A stretch of DNA of 64,000 bases, from the NCBI RefSeq assembly GCF_024398035.1, contig NZ_CP073748.1, positions 3,773,001 to 3,837,000 of the forward strand, given 5' to 3'. Positions 18,330 to 27,907 of the stretch are shown piece after piece (position 1 is the stretch's first letter; every line of letters starts with the position of its first letter). Position numbers and translations under genes: made by a program. This stretch comes from Kordiimonas sp. SCSIO 12603 (lineage in GTDB: Bacteria; Pseudomonadota; Alphaproteobacteria; Sphingomonadales; Kordiimonadaceae). Below the pieces are notes generated by a model. It saw only the letters and a list, made by a program, of their open reading frames with translations. It was not told the DNA's origin and made no database searches.

Positions 18330-18554
18330 ATGCTGTATCTTGTTGCTCTTCTTCTGCCACCGCTGGCCATTCTTTTGTGTGGCAAACCCTTTCAGGCTGT
18401 TATCAGTGGTGCATTCTGGATCGCCTCTATTGTTCTTACCCTCTTTTTCGGCGCGGGCTTTGTGCTTTGGCTTATTCTTGCCATTCATGCAATTATGGTA
18501 GTGCGTGACAGAAACACCCGCAAAATGATGGAAGAATTTGCAGACCGCTCCTAA
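18330..18554 (+). CDS. YqaE/Pmp3 family small membrane protein
   Basis: A 74-residue protein of two membrane helices (about residues 2-25 and 29-57) with a charged C-terminus. The order LPPLAILLCGKPFQAV then LTLFFGAGFVLWLILAIHAI is typical of the Pmp3/YqaE stress-linked proteolipid family. An AGGT ribosome-binding site precedes the ATG. The role is probably in membrane potential or stress, by family. Confidence 0.8.
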   Translation: MLYLVALLLPPLAILLCGKPFQAVISGAFWIASIVLTLFFGAGFVLWLILAIHAIMVVRDRNTRKMMEEFADRS

Positions 18555-18624
18555 AAAGTTTCAGTATTGATACTGGTCTACAAACACCATAAAGTGAAAA
18601 TTATTCACTTTATGGATTACATTT

Positions 18625-19218
18625 ATGCCTGAGCACATTCGTTTTCTAAAACATAATGAGCATCATCTTATCGGGAAGATTATCGCCGATGGGTTTACCG
18701 ATGATCCGGTAAACCTGTGGGCTTTTAGAAATACCGGTGCCATGAAGCCAGTATTCACGACTATGGCGAACCACCTCTATCTATCAGCCGGGTTTGGTTT
18801 GGTGAATAACGAGGAAAATGCCGGTGCTCTATGGTTACCGCCGGGTGCGCCCAAACAGTTCAGTTTATTGGCCGATATTAAAATGGGTGTCCCCATTTTG
18901 AAGCACGGCGGTTTAAAAGCAGTCCAAAACTCTCTCCAGATAGACGCATATCTTAAAAAGAAAAAACCGAAAGAACCGCACTACTATCTGTTTGCAATCT
19001 CTGTGCATCCAAGCCTGCAGGGAAAAGGCATTGGCAGCCAATTGATGAAAGAAGCACTCAAACAAGTGGATGAAACACGTGCCCCCGCGTATTTGGAAAG
19101 CTCCAAACCTGAGAATGTACCTTTCTATAAAAAACACGGCTTTGAAATAATGGAAGAGGTAGTGCCGGGTACTGACTGCCCGCCCATGTGGCTTATGTGG
19201 CGAGAACCACGCCTGTAA
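18625..19218 (+). CDS. GNAT family N-acetyltransferase
   Basis: A 197-residue acetyltransferase. The acetyl-CoA loop is VHPSLQGKGIGSQLM (about residues 129-143), followed by YLESSKPENVPFYKKHGF, a standard GNAT C-terminal half. The substrate is unknown. The ribosome-binding site is weak. Confidence 0.85.
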   Translation: MPEHIRFLKHNEHHLIGKIIADGFTDDPVNLWAFRNTGAMKPVFTTMANHLYLSAGFGLVNNEENAGALWLPPGAPKQFSLLADIKMGVPILKHGGLKAVQNSLQIDAYLKKKKPKEPHYYLFAISVHPSLQGKGIGSQLMKEALKQVDETRAPAYLESSKPENVPFYKKHGFEIMEEVVPGTDCPPMWLMWREPRL

Positions 19219-19310
19219 ATTCATCAATATTCAGCTTGTATTCCCTCTATGACTGCTCACGACTGTGAGAAAGCAGCATGAAGTTGCAGCCTCACAAAGG
19301 AGTATAAGGA

Positions 19311-20465
19311 ATGATAGCGACGATACTGGGTGCCACAGCCCTTATAAGCATACATATGTCACAGGCAGAAGGATTACCCTGCACCAGACAGCTTGATAAA
19401 GCCATCGAGCAACTAATGGCAAAGGAAGATGTTAAAGGCTTAGGTGTCGCGGTAACAGAAAAAGGTAAAATCACACATCTGGCGACATACGGCTACCGCA
19501 ATGTGGAAAAGCAACTTCTTCTTGAAGACGATACCATCATGTACGGCGCTTCACTAACGAAAGCTGCATTTGCGTACATGGTCCTCCAACTGGTTGAAGA
19601 AGGTATCCTTGATCTGGATACGCCTATCAGCAGTTACCTTCCAAATCCGCTTCCTGCATACCCTAAATGGCAAACCCTGAAAGGAGATCATGATTGGCAC
19701 CAACTTACAGCGAGGCTCCTTCTCTCTCACCAGAGCGGGCTAGCGAATCTTCGCTTTCTGGAACCAGACCGGGACCTAAAATTTCACTTCAAACCCGGTG
19801 AATATTACGCTTACTCCGGCGAAGGTTTCCGGCTTCTTCAGTTTGTACTGGAGGAAGGGTTGGGTCTGGATGTGAAACATGAAATGCAGACCAGAATATT
19901 TAGCCGCTTTGACATGCCAAATACCGATATGCAGTGGCGGGACAGTTTCGCAGATAACCTGGCCGATGGGTATGCGATGGATGGTTCTTTCGAGCCACAC
20001 GATGAACGCAGTAACGTAAGCGCCTCGGGCTCTATGGACACAACCCTCAAGGATCAAGCAAATATGTGGAAGGCCATGGCAGCTGGTCGTTTACTTTCCA
20101 AAACGGCCCAAGCTGAGTGGACAAAACCACAGATAAATATTCACTCAAAACAAAAATTCCCTACCCTTGCCTATACAAAAACCAAAGATCCTAGAGCAGC
20201 TGACATTAATCTATCAGCGGGCTTGGGGGTTATTACGTGGAAAGGCCCTAAAGGCCATTATTTTTCAAAAGGTGGGCATAACGACTGGACTGGCAATTTA
20301 GTTATCTGTGAAGAAGAAAGCGAACGCTGCCTTATCATGCTCTCGAACAGTGTAAGAGCGGAAATTATCTTTCCCGAAATCACCCAAATGGTTCTGGGAG
20401 AAACAGCCTATCCGTGGTGGTGGGTTTATCCGAGCTACCAAAAACCTGAGCTAACTATGAAATAA
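19311..20465 (+). CDS. Serine hydrolase of the class C beta-lactamase family
   Basis: A 384-residue serine hydrolase with a short signal-like N-terminus. The nucleophile motif SxxK is SLTK (about residue 83), the Tyr motif appears as YAYSGEGF (about 166), and the third motif lies in KGGHNDW (about 323). Members act as esterases, D-aminopeptidases or beta-lactamases; nothing here separates these. A strong AAAGGAG precedes the ATG and a terminator follows the stop. Confidence 0.87.
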   Translation: MIATILGATALISIHMSQAEGLPCTRQLDKAIEQLMAKEDVKGLGVAVTEKGKITHLATYGYRNVEKQLLLEDDTIMYGASLTKAAFAYMVLQLVEEGILDLDTPISSYLPNPLPAYPKWQTLKGDHDWHQLTARLLLSHQSGLANLRFLEPDRDLKFHFKPGEYYAYSGEGFRLLQFVLEEGLGLDVKHEMQTRIFSRFDMPNTDMQWRDSFADNLADGYAMDGSFEPHDERSNVSASGSMDTTLKDQANMWKAMAAGRLLSKTAQAEWTKPQINIHSKQKFPTLAYTKTKDPRAADINLSAGLGVITWKGPKGHYFSKGGHNDWTGNLVICEEESERCLIMLSNSVRAEIIFPEITQMVLGETAYPWWWVYPSYQKPELTMK

Positions 20466-20470
20466 CCAAC

Positions 20471-20507
20471 AAAAAAACCGCTAAGCGATTGCTTAAGCGG
20501 TTTTTTT
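20471..20507. terminator. Bidirectional terminator between the serine hydrolase gene and tRNA-Arg
   Basis: Hairpin CCGCTAAGC-gatt-GCTTAAGCGG (one bulged base) with a run of 7 A before it and 7 T after it. It can end the hydrolase transcript on the plus strand and the tRNA transcript on the minus strand. Confidence 0.85.
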
Positions 20508-20511
20508 GAAG

Positions 20512-20588
20512 TGGCGCACCGGGGAGGATTCGAACCCCCGGCCCCCAGATTCGTAGTCTGGTGCTCTATCCAGCTGAGCTACCGGTGC
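20512..20588 (-). tRNA. tRNA-Arg (anticodon ACG)
   Basis: A complete 77-base tRNA with encoded CCA. The acceptor stem GCACCGG pairs with CCGGTGC, the anticodon loop is CTACGAA giving anticodon ACG, and the T loop is TTCGAAT. In bacteria this tRNA is edited to inosine by TadA and reads CGU, CGC and CGA. Confidence 0.97.
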
Positions 20589-20635
20589 GCGTTATTCAAT
20601 TGTGTTGCCTCGCTTTGCAGCGTGGCGTGCGGCGG

Positions 20636-20663
20636 AACATATAAGATTGTTTTTATAATGCAA
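20636..20663 (-). promoter_or_regulatory. Candidate promoter of tRNA-Arg
   Basis: On the minus strand, TTGCAT and TATGTT are separated by 16 bases and followed by a GC-rich stretch CCGCCGC, a discriminator type common at stable-RNA promoters under stringent control. It lies about 48 bases before the mature tRNA. Confidence 0.5.
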
Positions 20664-20745
20664 GAGAGAAATCGCTTTTTCTTTGAAATTATCTGCTATA
20701 ATACCATTATAAAATAGATAACCCATTGATAATACAGGATTTTAA

Positions 20746-21234
20746 ATGCGAAATTCGCACATAAAAAATTGCAGTTTTTTTGTAACAATCATGCTTCTGG
20801 GCGCCTGTAGCAGCACATCCGGTGATTGGCCGAGTCTGGCAGAACCACTTCCTGATACAGCTGAGCATGAACGGGTTATTGAACGAGCAGAACCAACCAA
20901 CACCCGACCGCAAGAAGAAAAATCCCCGCTCACCACATCAACCGCTATCAAGCTCTTTGATTCGACCGAGGCTAAACTCAAGAATATCCTTACGGATTAC
21001 CTGAATACGAAAAATAGAATAGAATCAGCAACTGGTGACAATAAGCTTATTGAATGGCGTGATGCACAGCTAAAGCTGACACGATACAGCAATATGCTAA
21101 GCAAGTTTGATGCTATCGTTGATTCCCCTTCCCTAATGAAAACGGGCATTTGGAAAAAAGCATTTGAAACCAAGCAAGCGTTAGATGTGTTCATTATAGG
21201 AGAACGAGAAGCCCTAGCAGCTATGCAGCCTTAA
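20746..21234 (+). CDS. Lipoprotein of unknown function
   Basis: A 162-residue protein with a lipoprotein signal (lipobox LGAC, Cys at about residue 26). The remainder is charged, with helix-rich repeats of Lys/Leu/Asp and no recognised domain. Its 3' end overlaps the convergent peptidase gene by 14 bases. An AGGA site precedes the ATG. Confidence 0.7.
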   Translation: MRNSHIKNCSFFVTIMLLGACSSTSGDWPSLAEPLPDTAEHERVIERAEPTNTRPQEEKSPLTTSTAIKLFDSTEAKLKNILTDYLNTKNRIESATGDNKLIEWRDAQLKLTRYSNMLSKFDAIVDSPSLMKTGIWKKAFETKQALDVFIIGEREALAAMQP

Positions 21235-22120
21235 CAGCTTTCTCAATAGCTTTGGCAACACAGTCAGCGGCCAAGGTACCGGCAACCGCCATAGTGGTTG
21301 CCATAGCATCCTTAGAAACTTCTTTATCACCTGTCGCCATAGCAAAAACCGTGTCACCGTCAAACGGCGTGTGAATAGGCCTAATCGCTCTAGCGTAACC
21401 ATCCTGTGCCATCATGGCGAGCCGCGTACAGCCTGCTTTATCAAGCTTCAAGTTGGTCGCCACAGCGCCAATGGTCGTATTCGTACCAACAAAGCCAAGC
21501 TTCGGCATTTCAATAGTGCCGTGCTCCATAGGCACATCATGCACCGTCGGCCCAAAACTATTCACCGCAACAATTGCAGATACAATCAAACCGTCTTCTG
21601 TTTCGAGGCTCGCACTAGCGATTCCGCCCTGAACACCACCTGCTGTTGCGCCGTGCCCTGCACCAAAACGGCCATGCTCAACTGTGGTGGACAGGTTATT
21701 CAGTGCTTCAAGGCCAAGGCGGCGATATGGTGCTTCCGCCCCCCAGTTTTTATCGCCACCGTTTTTCAAATCAAAAAGAATAGCTGACGGCACTACGGGT
21801 AATGCTCTTGGTCCAAACGGGAAACCGATACCCTTCTCAGAAAGCGCCTCTGTTACAGCGCCCGCAGCATCTAGGCCAAAAACTGAACCACCAGATAATA
21901 CAAGACCATGAAATTCTTCAACAAGACATGTTGGATCAAGCGCATTTGTATCACGTGTACCCGGGCCGCCACCACGAACATCAACCCCCATAGGAATTGG
22001 GTTATCAGGAATGATAACCGTGGTTCCGGTATTTACGCCAACATCGTGCGCCTGCCCCACCTTGATACCCATAACATCAGTGAAGCTATCGGTTTTACCC
22101 GGCGTTGCTGTAATTTTCAT
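21221..22120 (-). CDS. P1 family peptidase (DmpA/NylC-like Ntn hydrolase)
   Basis: A 299-residue self-processing amidase of the DmpA/NylC family. The N-terminal signature TDVMGIKVGQAHD and the GGSVFGLDAAGAV segment fit the family. The segment FVGTNTTIGAVAT (about 211-223) contains the Asn-Thr pair at which NylC-type enzymes cleave themselves to expose the Thr nucleophile. Substrates may be N-terminal amino acids or beta-peptides. It sits 2 bases after the histidine kinase gene and is probably co-transcribed. Confidence 0.87.
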   Translation of the reverse strand: MKITATPGKTDSFTDVMGIKVGQAHDVGVNTGTTVIIPDNPIPMGVDVRGGGPGTRDTNALDPTCLVEEFHGLVLSGGSVFGLDAAGAVTEALSEKGIGFPFGPRALPVVPSAILFDLKNGGDKNWGAEAPYRRLGLEALNNLSTTVEHGRFGAGHGATAGGVQGGIASASLETEDGLIVSAIVAVNSFGPTVHDVPMEHGTIEMPKLGFVGTNTTIGAVATNLKLDKAGCTRLAMMAQDGYARAIRPIHTPFDGDTVFAMATGDKEVSKDAMATTMAVAGTLAADCVAKAIEKAVKAA

Positions 22121-22122
22121 GA

Positions 22123-23517
22123 TTAGTCCTCAATACCCGGCAGGCATACTTTGAAAGTAGTGCCTTCTGGGCCTGTTGTATCGAGCCCAATCTGGCCACC
22201 ATGCGCCAGTACTATATCTCTTGCGGTTGCCAGACCAAGGCCTGTCCCCCCTGCCTTAGCCGATGTGAATGCCTTAAAGAGGTTTGGCTTCACATGCTCA
22301 GGGATACCTGGCCCCGCATCCGTTATATACGTGTGTGTGGTGCCGTCAGGGTCGCGTTCAGCTCTAACTGTAATGGTACCCTTGCCGTTCTGCACTTCAT
22401 GAGCATTCCTGCAAAGGTTGAGGAAGACACGATGGATTTGCTCAGGATCAGCAATAATAATGAAATCATCGTTAAGCTGGATATCAAACGTAAAATCTTC
22501 ATTATCCATCAGCCCAAGCGACATGCCCACATCTTCAAGAAGCGAACGTAGGCTCATTTCCTCAGGGACTGGTTCAGGTTCTTCCACTTTCCCGTGGCGC
22601 ATTGTGCTCTCACAAAGTGCTACTGCCCGGCTAACCGCCGTCATCAAACGCCGGGAAACCTTCTTCACGAGTGGGTCATCAATGCGCTGCAACGTATCAG
22701 ACGCTAACTGAGCTGTAGCAAGAATATTCCTGAGGTCATGGTTAATTTTCGCAACGGCTTCACCAAGGGAAGCCAACCGGTTCTTCTGTTTCAAGCTGGC
22801 ACGGAGTTCATCCTGCATGCGCGCAAGCTCACGCTCTACCAACCCAATTTCATCTGAACGCAATGAGCTTCTGCGCATTCTGGAAATTGCTTCTGGTTTG
22901 CGGCGAAATTCAACAATACTATCTTTTACCCGGCGCATCGGACGTACCAGCATCCAGTGTAGCGACAGATAAACAAGAATCCCCACAAAGAGTGAAATGA
23001 TCACAGAGAGAATCAGGAGATTATTTGAATAATTCCTTAGCGCCTCATAAAGATCAGCCTCATCAAGCGTTACTTCAAAGAGACGTGTGCCTGAAACCAT
23101 TGGATCACCAGTCACCCGGACAATACGGTCCCCTTTAGCTTTTAAGGCACCAAAAGCATCGCGGATCAATTCACCAAGTGATGGCTGCCGCATATCAAAT
23201 TCCGCATCAACGCGCTCAGGGATAAAATCAATCCCGAGCAGCAAGCTGATATCTTCACGGCGCATGATAATTGAAAGCACACCAGAGGTATCAAGAAGCC
23301 GTTTTTCATACTCAGGGCTGATCATATTGTTTTCAGCTACTTCAAGAGCAATCGCAGCAATCTGCGCATTTTCCAGGCGCTTTTCCAAAAATTCCTGACG
23401 GAATGTAGCGATAGACGGCAAATATACAAAGCCCGAGACAATCATCACAAAGATGAATGTAAGGATCAAAAGGCGTGATCTTAAACTAGATGAAACTGGT
23501 CTATAATGCTCTGGCAT
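22123..23517 (-). CDS. Membrane sensor histidine kinase
   Basis: A 464-residue kinase: membrane helix (about residues 13-32), periplasmic sensor, second helix (about 168-190), HAMP-like linker, phospho-His box KINHDLRNILA (about 258-268), and HATPase domain (NLCRNAHE, TDAGPGIP, GGTGLGLA). No response regulator gene is adjacent, so it is an orphan kinase; the two Hpt proteins of the window are not near enough to assign as partners. The signal is unknown. Confidence 0.9.
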   Translation of the reverse strand: MPEHYRPVSSSLRSRLLILTFIFVMIVSGFVYLPSIATFRQEFLEKRLENAQIAAIALEVAENNMISPEYEKRLLDTSGVLSIIMRREDISLLLGIDFIPERVDAEFDMRQPSLGELIRDAFGALKAKGDRIVRVTGDPMVSGTRLFEVTLDEADLYEALRNYSNNLLILSVIISLFVGILVYLSLHWMLVRPMRRVKDSIVEFRRKPEAISRMRRSSLRSDEIGLVERELARMQDELRASLKQKNRLASLGEAVAKINHDLRNILATAQLASDTLQRIDDPLVKKVSRRLMTAVSRAVALCESTMRHGKVEEPEPVPEEMSLRSLLEDVGMSLGLMDNEDFTFDIQLNDDFIIIADPEQIHRVFLNLCRNAHEVQNGKGTITVRAERDPDGTTHTYITDAGPGIPEHVKPNLFKAFTSAKAGGTGLGLATARDIVLAHGGQIGLDTTGPEGTTFKVCLPGIED

Positions 23518-23674
23518 AAAAAGCGTTTGACCCTATTCCCAATGAAATTGCAAGCAAGATTGTTTCACAATATAAGAAACATAGATTAACCATATAGTGA
23601 CAGGCTTTAAAACCAAGAAAACACGAAAATTGTTATAAAAAGGCAATAATCGTTGTTTCCTGTGTTTAGCATGG

Positions 23675-23703
23675 TTGACTCTGGCCTAGGAGGGGAGTAT
23701 ACA
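23675..23703 (+). promoter_or_regulatory. Sigma-70 promoter of rpmH
   Basis: TTGACT and TATACA with a 17-base spacer, a near-consensus housekeeping promoter. It lies 66 bases before the rpmH GTG, and no other gene intervenes. It may drive the whole rpmH-engB block. Confidence 0.75.
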
Positions 23704-23768
23704 CCGCTCTCGAAATTTAAGCACCCGCCGCAAACTGCGATGTTCGGGTGATAACTGGAGTAAAACAA

Positions 23769-23903
23769 GTGAAACGCACCTTTCAACCAAGTGTGTTGGT
23801 ACGCAAACGTCGTCACGGTTTCCGTGCACGTAAAGCGACTGTAGGCGGCCGTAAGATTCTGGCAGCTCGTCGTGCAAGAGGCCGTAAGCGCCTTTCTGCG
23901 TAA
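23769..23903 (+). CDS. rpmH: 50S ribosomal protein L34
   Basis: A 44-residue, very basic protein: it starts VKRTFQPS, has [10 protein letters not shown] in the middle and ends RGRKRLSA, the full L34 pattern and usual length. It starts with GTG. L34 is part of the large ribosomal subunit. The order rpmH-rnpA-yidD-yidC is conserved across bacteria. A strong hairpin lies between it and rnpA. Confidence 0.97.
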   Translation: MKRTFQPSVLVRKRRHGFRARKATVGGRKILAARRARGRKRLSA

Positions 23904-23944
23904 AGGTCTTTCGCTCGCTTAACACGCGACACAGTTACACATTT

Positions 23945-23985
23945 GAAAAGCCGACCGTGATTTTTCCGGTCGGCTTTTCGATTTT
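23945..23985 (+). terminator. Terminator or attenuator between rpmH and rnpA
   Basis: A 13-base-pair stem GAAAAGCCGACCG with complementary arm CGGTCGGCTTTTC, loop of about 9 bases, followed by a short T-rich stretch. It probably lowers transcription into rnpA, so that ribosomal protein output exceeds RNase P protein. Confidence 0.75.
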
Positions 23986-24003
23986 AAGGCACAGGCTTAA
24001 CTC

Positions 24004-24402
24004 ATGGCGGACAGCGCAGAAAAATTAGTGCGAATCAAGAAGCGGCCCGAGTATCTGGCTGTATCTTCTACGCGCCGCCGCTGGGTAACCCCATCATTTA
24101 TACTTCAGGCAAAGCCGCCTGTTGGCAATGATACCGAGACACCACCTCGTGCAGGCTTCACTGCTTCAAAGAAAGTAGGGAACGCGGTAAAGCGGAGTAA
24201 AGCAAAACGCCGAATCCGTGAGGCTGCGCGTCTGGTTGTGCCGGGAAACGGTCAAACCGGATGGGATTATGTCTTTGTCTGCAGGGAATGCATGACAGAT
24301 TACCCATTTGAGAAATTATGCTCTGATATCAAGTGGGCTCTTGCAAAACTGGCCTCCGGTGCCGATTTAAAGACGAAGCCTAAAAAACAGAAGCGTGGGT
24401 AA
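24004..24402 (+). CDS. rnpA: Ribonuclease P protein component
   Basis: A 132-residue basic protein, the protein subunit of RNase P which matures tRNA 5' ends. The family signature appears as [18 protein letters not shown] (about residues 56-73), which contains the RNR-type motif in altered form ([10 protein letters not shown]). It follows rpmH after an attenuating hairpin and overlaps yidD by 8 bases if the GTG start of yidD is used. Confidence 0.95.
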   Translation: MADSAEKLVRIKKRPEYLAVSSTRRRWVTPSFILQAKPPVGNDTETPPRAGFTASKKVGNAVKRSKAKRRIREAARLVVPGNGQTGWDYVFVCRECMTDYPFEKLCSDIKWALAKLASGADLKTKPKKQKRG

Positions 24403-24766
24403 TCAGCAAATGTCATCCAAACCTCAAGCAACAGGAAAGTCGCCGCTAGCATGGCTTTTTCACGGGCTTGTAAGGTTCTACCAGTTGTTTATTTCCCCGT
24501 TTTTAGCGCCCAGGTGCCGCTACCAACCAACCTGTAGCCAATATGCTATTGAAGCACTTCAAACGCATGGCGGCTTAAAAGGAGGCTGGTTAGCCGCAAA
24601 ACGCATAGCAAAATGCCATCCTTGGGGTGGATTTGGTTATGATCCTGTGCCACAAAGCAGCAACGAGTCGGCTGATGCATTAAATTCAGCATCAAAACCG
24701 AAAGAAAATTTATGTACCGCTGGCACTTGCCAGCAGGATAGTCAGGGTAAGATATCCGATGGGTGA
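24395..24766 (+). CDS. yidD: Membrane protein insertion efficiency factor YidD
   Basis: A small membrane-associated protein that helps YidC in insertion of inner-membrane proteins. The signature [20 protein letters not shown] and the [12 protein letters not shown] segment are diagnostic. The start is uncertain: a GTG at 24395 overlaps rnpA, while an ATG lies at 24410; neither has a clear ribosome-binding site, so coupling is likely. The C-terminal 40 residues are a polar, Cys-containing extension. Its end overlaps yidC by 8 bases. Confidence 0.93.
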   Translation: MGNQQMSSKPQATGKSPLAWLFHGLVRFYQLFISPFLAPRCRYQPTCSQYAIEALQTHGGLKGGWLAAKRIAKCHPWGGFGYDPVPQSSNESADALNSASKPKENLCTAGTCQQDSQGKISDG

Positions 24767-26498
24767 AAATAAGAACTTTATCCTCTTCGCCGTAATTTCT
24801 ATGGCGATTCTTTTTGGATATAACTTTCTTGTAGCAGGTCCGAAAAAAGAGGCTGCACTACGGGAATATCAGCGTCAACAGCAGGAACTTGTACTTCAAC
24901 AAGATAGCGGCGGAGCTATTGATGCACCTGCCATTGATCCGGATTTGCAAACACCAAGCAAACACACACCTGTAGCGCGCTCACTTGCGCTTGAAGATGC
25001 TGGTTTTGTAAAGATTGATACACCAGAACTTTCTGGTTCTATCTCTCTTCGTGGTGCACGTTTTGATGATTTGTCTCTTAAGAACCACAACATTGAACAA
25101 GATGAAAACTCTGACAACATTCATCTGTTTAACAAACTGAATGGTTCAAACCCATATTTTGCAAGCTTCGGTTGGTTTGACCAAACCCAGACAGACGCAC
25201 CTACTGTCGATAGCGCCTGGACAACTGATAATGATACCCTAACACCTGAAACTCCTGTTACTCTTGCTTGGGATAACGGTAAAGGCGTTCGCTACCTTAT
25301 TAAAGTAGCTGTTGATAACCAGTTTATGTTCACCGTTACACAATCTGTAGTGAACACATCTGGTGCACCAGTTACTGTTGCACCGTACGGGGCTATTGAA
25401 CGCCGCGGCACACCAGAAACAGACGGCATGATCGTACTTCATGAAGGTATGATTGGTGTGTTTAATGATGCCTTAGAAGAAATTAGCTACGATGATATTA
25501 AAGATGACGGCACCTTTGACGCACCAACAAAAGGCGGCTGGATGGGTATCACAGATAAATTCTGGATGTCTTCTCTTATCCCGGATCAATCTGCAGATTT
25601 GAAACGCGCACGCCTGCGTTACCGCAACAATGGTGGTACGGATACATATTTTGCTGATTACCTGCAGGACTGGCGTGTAGTAGCCTCTGGTGCTTCTTTT
25701 GAAACAACAAACCGCCTTTATGCTGGTGCGAAAATCGTTGAAGCAATTAATGACTATCAGGAACAGTATGATATTCCGCTCTTTGATCGTGCTATCGACT
25801 GGGGTTGGTTCTGGTTCCTGACACAGCCAATCTTCTTTGGCCTTCACTGGCTCTTTGTTCTTACTGGTAACTACGGTATCGCTATTCTATTGATGACAGT
25901 GGTATTGAAAGGGCTTGTATTCCCGCTAGCGAACAAATCATATCGCTCTATGGCGCATATGAAAAAAGCGCAGCCAAAGATCAAAGCTCTTCAGGAACGC
26001 TACAAAGACGATAAACAGCGCATGCAGCAGGAAATGATGGCTCTTTACCAGAAAGAGAAAATCAACCCGATGGCTGGCTGTTTGCCGATGATTCCGCAGA
26101 TTTTCATCTTCTTCGCGCTGTATAAAACGCTATATGTAACTATTGAAATGCGCCATCAGCCATTCTTTGGTTGGATCACCGATTTGTCTGCAAAAGATCC
26201 GTTAACACCGCTCAACGCATTTGGCCTTATCCCTTGGGATCCGCCAAGCATTATCGCCATTGGTGTTCTACCGATTCTGATGGGCGTTTCCATGTATTTC
26301 CAGCAAAAGCTGAATCCACAGACAAATATGGACCCAGCGCAGCAGAAAATCATGAATATGCTGCCAATTATCTTCACGTTTATTATGGCAAACTTCAGCG
26401 CTGGCCTTGTGCTTTACTGGACATGGAACAACATCCTTACCATTGCGCAGCAGACTTTCATTATGAAACGTGAAAACGCTAAAACCGAAGGTCAGTAA
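24759..26498 (+). CDS. yidC: Membrane protein insertase YidC
   Basis: A 579-residue inner-membrane insertase of the Gram-negative type, with an N-terminal helix (about residues 6-22), a large periplasmic beta domain (about 45-345) and five C-terminal helices. The Arg of the hydrophilic groove lies near [17 protein letters not shown] (about 393-409), and [16 protein letters not shown] marks the conserved cytoplasmic-loop and helix region. It overlaps yidD and abuts engB, so expression is coupled. Confidence 0.97.
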   Translation: MGENKNFILFAVISMAILFGYNFLVAGPKKEAALREYQRQQQELVLQQDSGGAIDAPAIDPDLQTPSKHTPVARSLALEDAGFVKIDTPELSGSISLRGARFDDLSLKNHNIEQDENSDNIHLFNKLNGSNPYFASFGWFDQTQTDAPTVDSAWTTDNDTLTPETPVTLAWDNGKGVRYLIKVAVDNQFMFTVTQSVVNTSGAPVTVAPYGAIERRGTPETDGMIVLHEGMIGVFNDALEEISYDDIKDDGTFDAPTKGGWMGITDKFWMSSLIPDQSADLKRARLRYRNNGGTDTYFADYLQDWRVVASGASFETTNRLYAGAKIVEAINDYQEQYDIPLFDRAIDWGWFWFLTQPIFFGLHWLFVLTGNYGIAILLMTVVLKGLVFPLANKSYRSMAHMKKAQPKIKALQERYKDDKQRMQQEMMALYQKEKINPMAGCLPMIPQIFIFFALYKTLYVTIEMRHQPFFGWITDLSAKDPLTPLNAFGLIPWDPPSIIAIGVLPILMGVSMYFQQKLNPQTNMDPAQQKIMNMLPIIFTFIMANFSAGLVLYWTWNNILTIAQQTFIMKRENAKTEGQ

Positions 26499-27155
26499 AT
26501 GACTGAAGAAGAACGCTTCACAGCTGATGATATTAATCGGGGCCGGCTACTGTTTGCCGGCCCTGTAGACTTTATGATGGGTGCCGTTTCGCTGAAAACC
26601 CTGCCTGGCGCTGACCGGCCAGAAATCGCTTTTGCGGGCCGCTCAAACGTTGGTAAATCAAGCCTTGTAAACGCACTAACCGGGCGCAACACGCTGGCAC
26701 GCACATCCAACACACCAGGACGCACACAGGAACTTAACTTCTTCAAGATGGGCGAACAGATGGACCAAGCAGCCTATCTGGTTGACCTGCCCGGTTATGG
26801 CTACGCTAAGATTGAGCGCAAGAAGGTGCAGGCTTGGACAAGGCTCGTGAAAGATTATCTTCGTGGTCGCCCGAACCTGCGACGGATCATGCTGCTTATT
26901 GATAGCCGCCATGGTCTTAAAGAAAATGACCGCGAAATCATGAAGATGCTGGATGATGCAGCAGTGAATTATCAAATCGTGCTGACGAAACTTGATAAGC
27001 TCAAAGTTGCTGAACGCGAAAAAGCGCTTAAAAAAGCATCTGCGGATGCCAAGACCTTTATCGCGTGCCACCCTATTGTGCTGGCAACAAGCAGTGAAAA
27101 AGGCTGGGGTCTGGAAGAAGTACGCGCTGAAATCGCACAGCTTACACGCTTCTAA
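26499..27155 (+). CDS. engB: Ribosome biogenesis GTPase EngB (YsxC/YihA)
   Basis: A 218-residue GTPase needed for assembly of the large ribosomal subunit. Visible motifs are G1 GRSNVGKSS (about residue 47), G2 SNTPGRT, G3 DLPGYG, G4 TKLDK and G5 ATSS. The ATG directly follows the yidC stop codon. It converges with the Hpt gene, with 2 bases between stops. Confidence 0.96.
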   Translation: MTEEERFTADDINRGRLLFAGPVDFMMGAVSLKTLPGADRPEIAFAGRSNVGKSSLVNALTGRNTLARTSNTPGRTQELNFFKMGEQMDQAAYLVDLPGYGYAKIERKKVQAWTRLVKDYLRGRPNLRRIMLLIDSRHGLKENDREIMKMLDDAAVNYQIVLTKLDKLKVAEREKALKKASADAKTFIACHPIVLATSSEKGWGLEEVRAEIAQLTRF

Positions 27156-27157
27156 TA

Positions 27158-27502
27158 CTACAGCTTCAAGGCAGAGAGTGTTTCGTCGGAGACACTCTCA
27201 AAATCATTTAAGAGTTGTTCTAACTCAGACCAAGAACGGTTCTCCTTCCCTGCCATCTCTAGTTCCAGACAGGCTTCTCCCAATTTCATAGCCCCGAAAC
27301 TTCGAACCGCACTTTTAAGTGCATGGGCCTGATTCTCAAGCATGTGGTAATCTTGGGCTATAAAATGCTGCCGAAGTGCTACAGCACCTTTACCAATCTC
27401 ACCCTGTAAGGAGCCAAGGAGCATAAGGGCGACATCATCCCCCACATCTGATTTCATGCGTTCAAAAACGCTTTCATCAAATACCGGATATGTATCTCCC
27501 AC
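27158..27502 (-). CDS. Second orphan Hpt domain protein
   Basis: A 114-residue helical protein with an Hpt motif AHALKSAVRSFGAMKL (about residues 59-74): the phospho-His is present but the usual Gly after Lys is Ser. It begins with GTG at 27502, preceded by AGGGGA, 9 bases downstream of the DUF3253 gene. No hybrid kinase is nearby. Confidence 0.8.
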   Translation of the reverse strand: MGDTYPVFDESVFERMKSDVGDDVALMLLGSLQGEIGKGAVALRQHFIAQDYHMLENQAHALKSAVRSFGAMKLGEACLELEMAGKENRSWSELEQLLNDFESVSDETLSALKL

Positions 27503-27511
27503 TGGCGTCCC

Positions 27512-27790
27512 CTATTCCTCAGTTGCTTTCGCACGTTCAGCGTATGATGGCGCCGCCAAACGGTAAACCCCCTTCAAGCCTTCAGGTGAAACAACTTTAC
27601 GCTTTCTGATAAAGAGCAGCTTTTCTTCTGTATGAAGCAGCTTGGAGATATGACGAATGCGCGGCAACAACTTGCGCCAGTCATCATCTTTCGAAGTAAG
27701 CGCCTGTGCCACATCACGAGGGGCAGTGCTTACCTTCTCACTCATCTGTTTCAGGATTTCATCCCTGATATTATCGTCTGTAATTACCAC
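27512..27790 (-). CDS. DUF3253 domain protein
   Basis: A 92-residue basic protein resembling DUF3253, small proteins with a winged-helix-like appearance and unknown function ([10 protein letters not shown] near the N-terminus, then [18 protein letters not shown]). It begins with GTG and has GGAG upstream. It lies just upstream of the Hpt gene on the same strand. Confidence 0.7.
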   Translation of the reverse strand: MVITDDNIRDEILKQMSEKVSTAPRDVAQALTSKDDDWRKLLPRIRHISKLLHTEEKLLFIRKRKVVSPEGLKGVYRLAAPSYAERAKATEE

Positions 27791-27907
27791 GTTTCACTCC
27801 AAACCTTCGGTAAATCGCATATATCACACAGTTTATGCGGTTTTTCCTTTCCCATGCCTGTTTCTACGGCTACTGTCCAGCGCAAAAGAGCCACAAAGGA
27901 TGTGACA

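Noticed and set aside
20511-20717. 68-codon plus-strand open frame starting MAHRGGFEPPAPRF
   Set aside because: It is the complement of the tRNA-Arg gene read as protein, a well-known annotation artefact.
27174-27199. GAGAGTGT/ACACTCTC hairpin at the engB-Hpt junction, considered as a terminator
   Set aside because: No T-run follows on either strand and it lies inside the Hpt coding sequence.
27632-27907. N-terminal extension of the FKBP gene
   Set aside because: It lies antisense to the DUF3253 gene; the lipoprotein signal begins at 27908 with its own ribosome-binding site.
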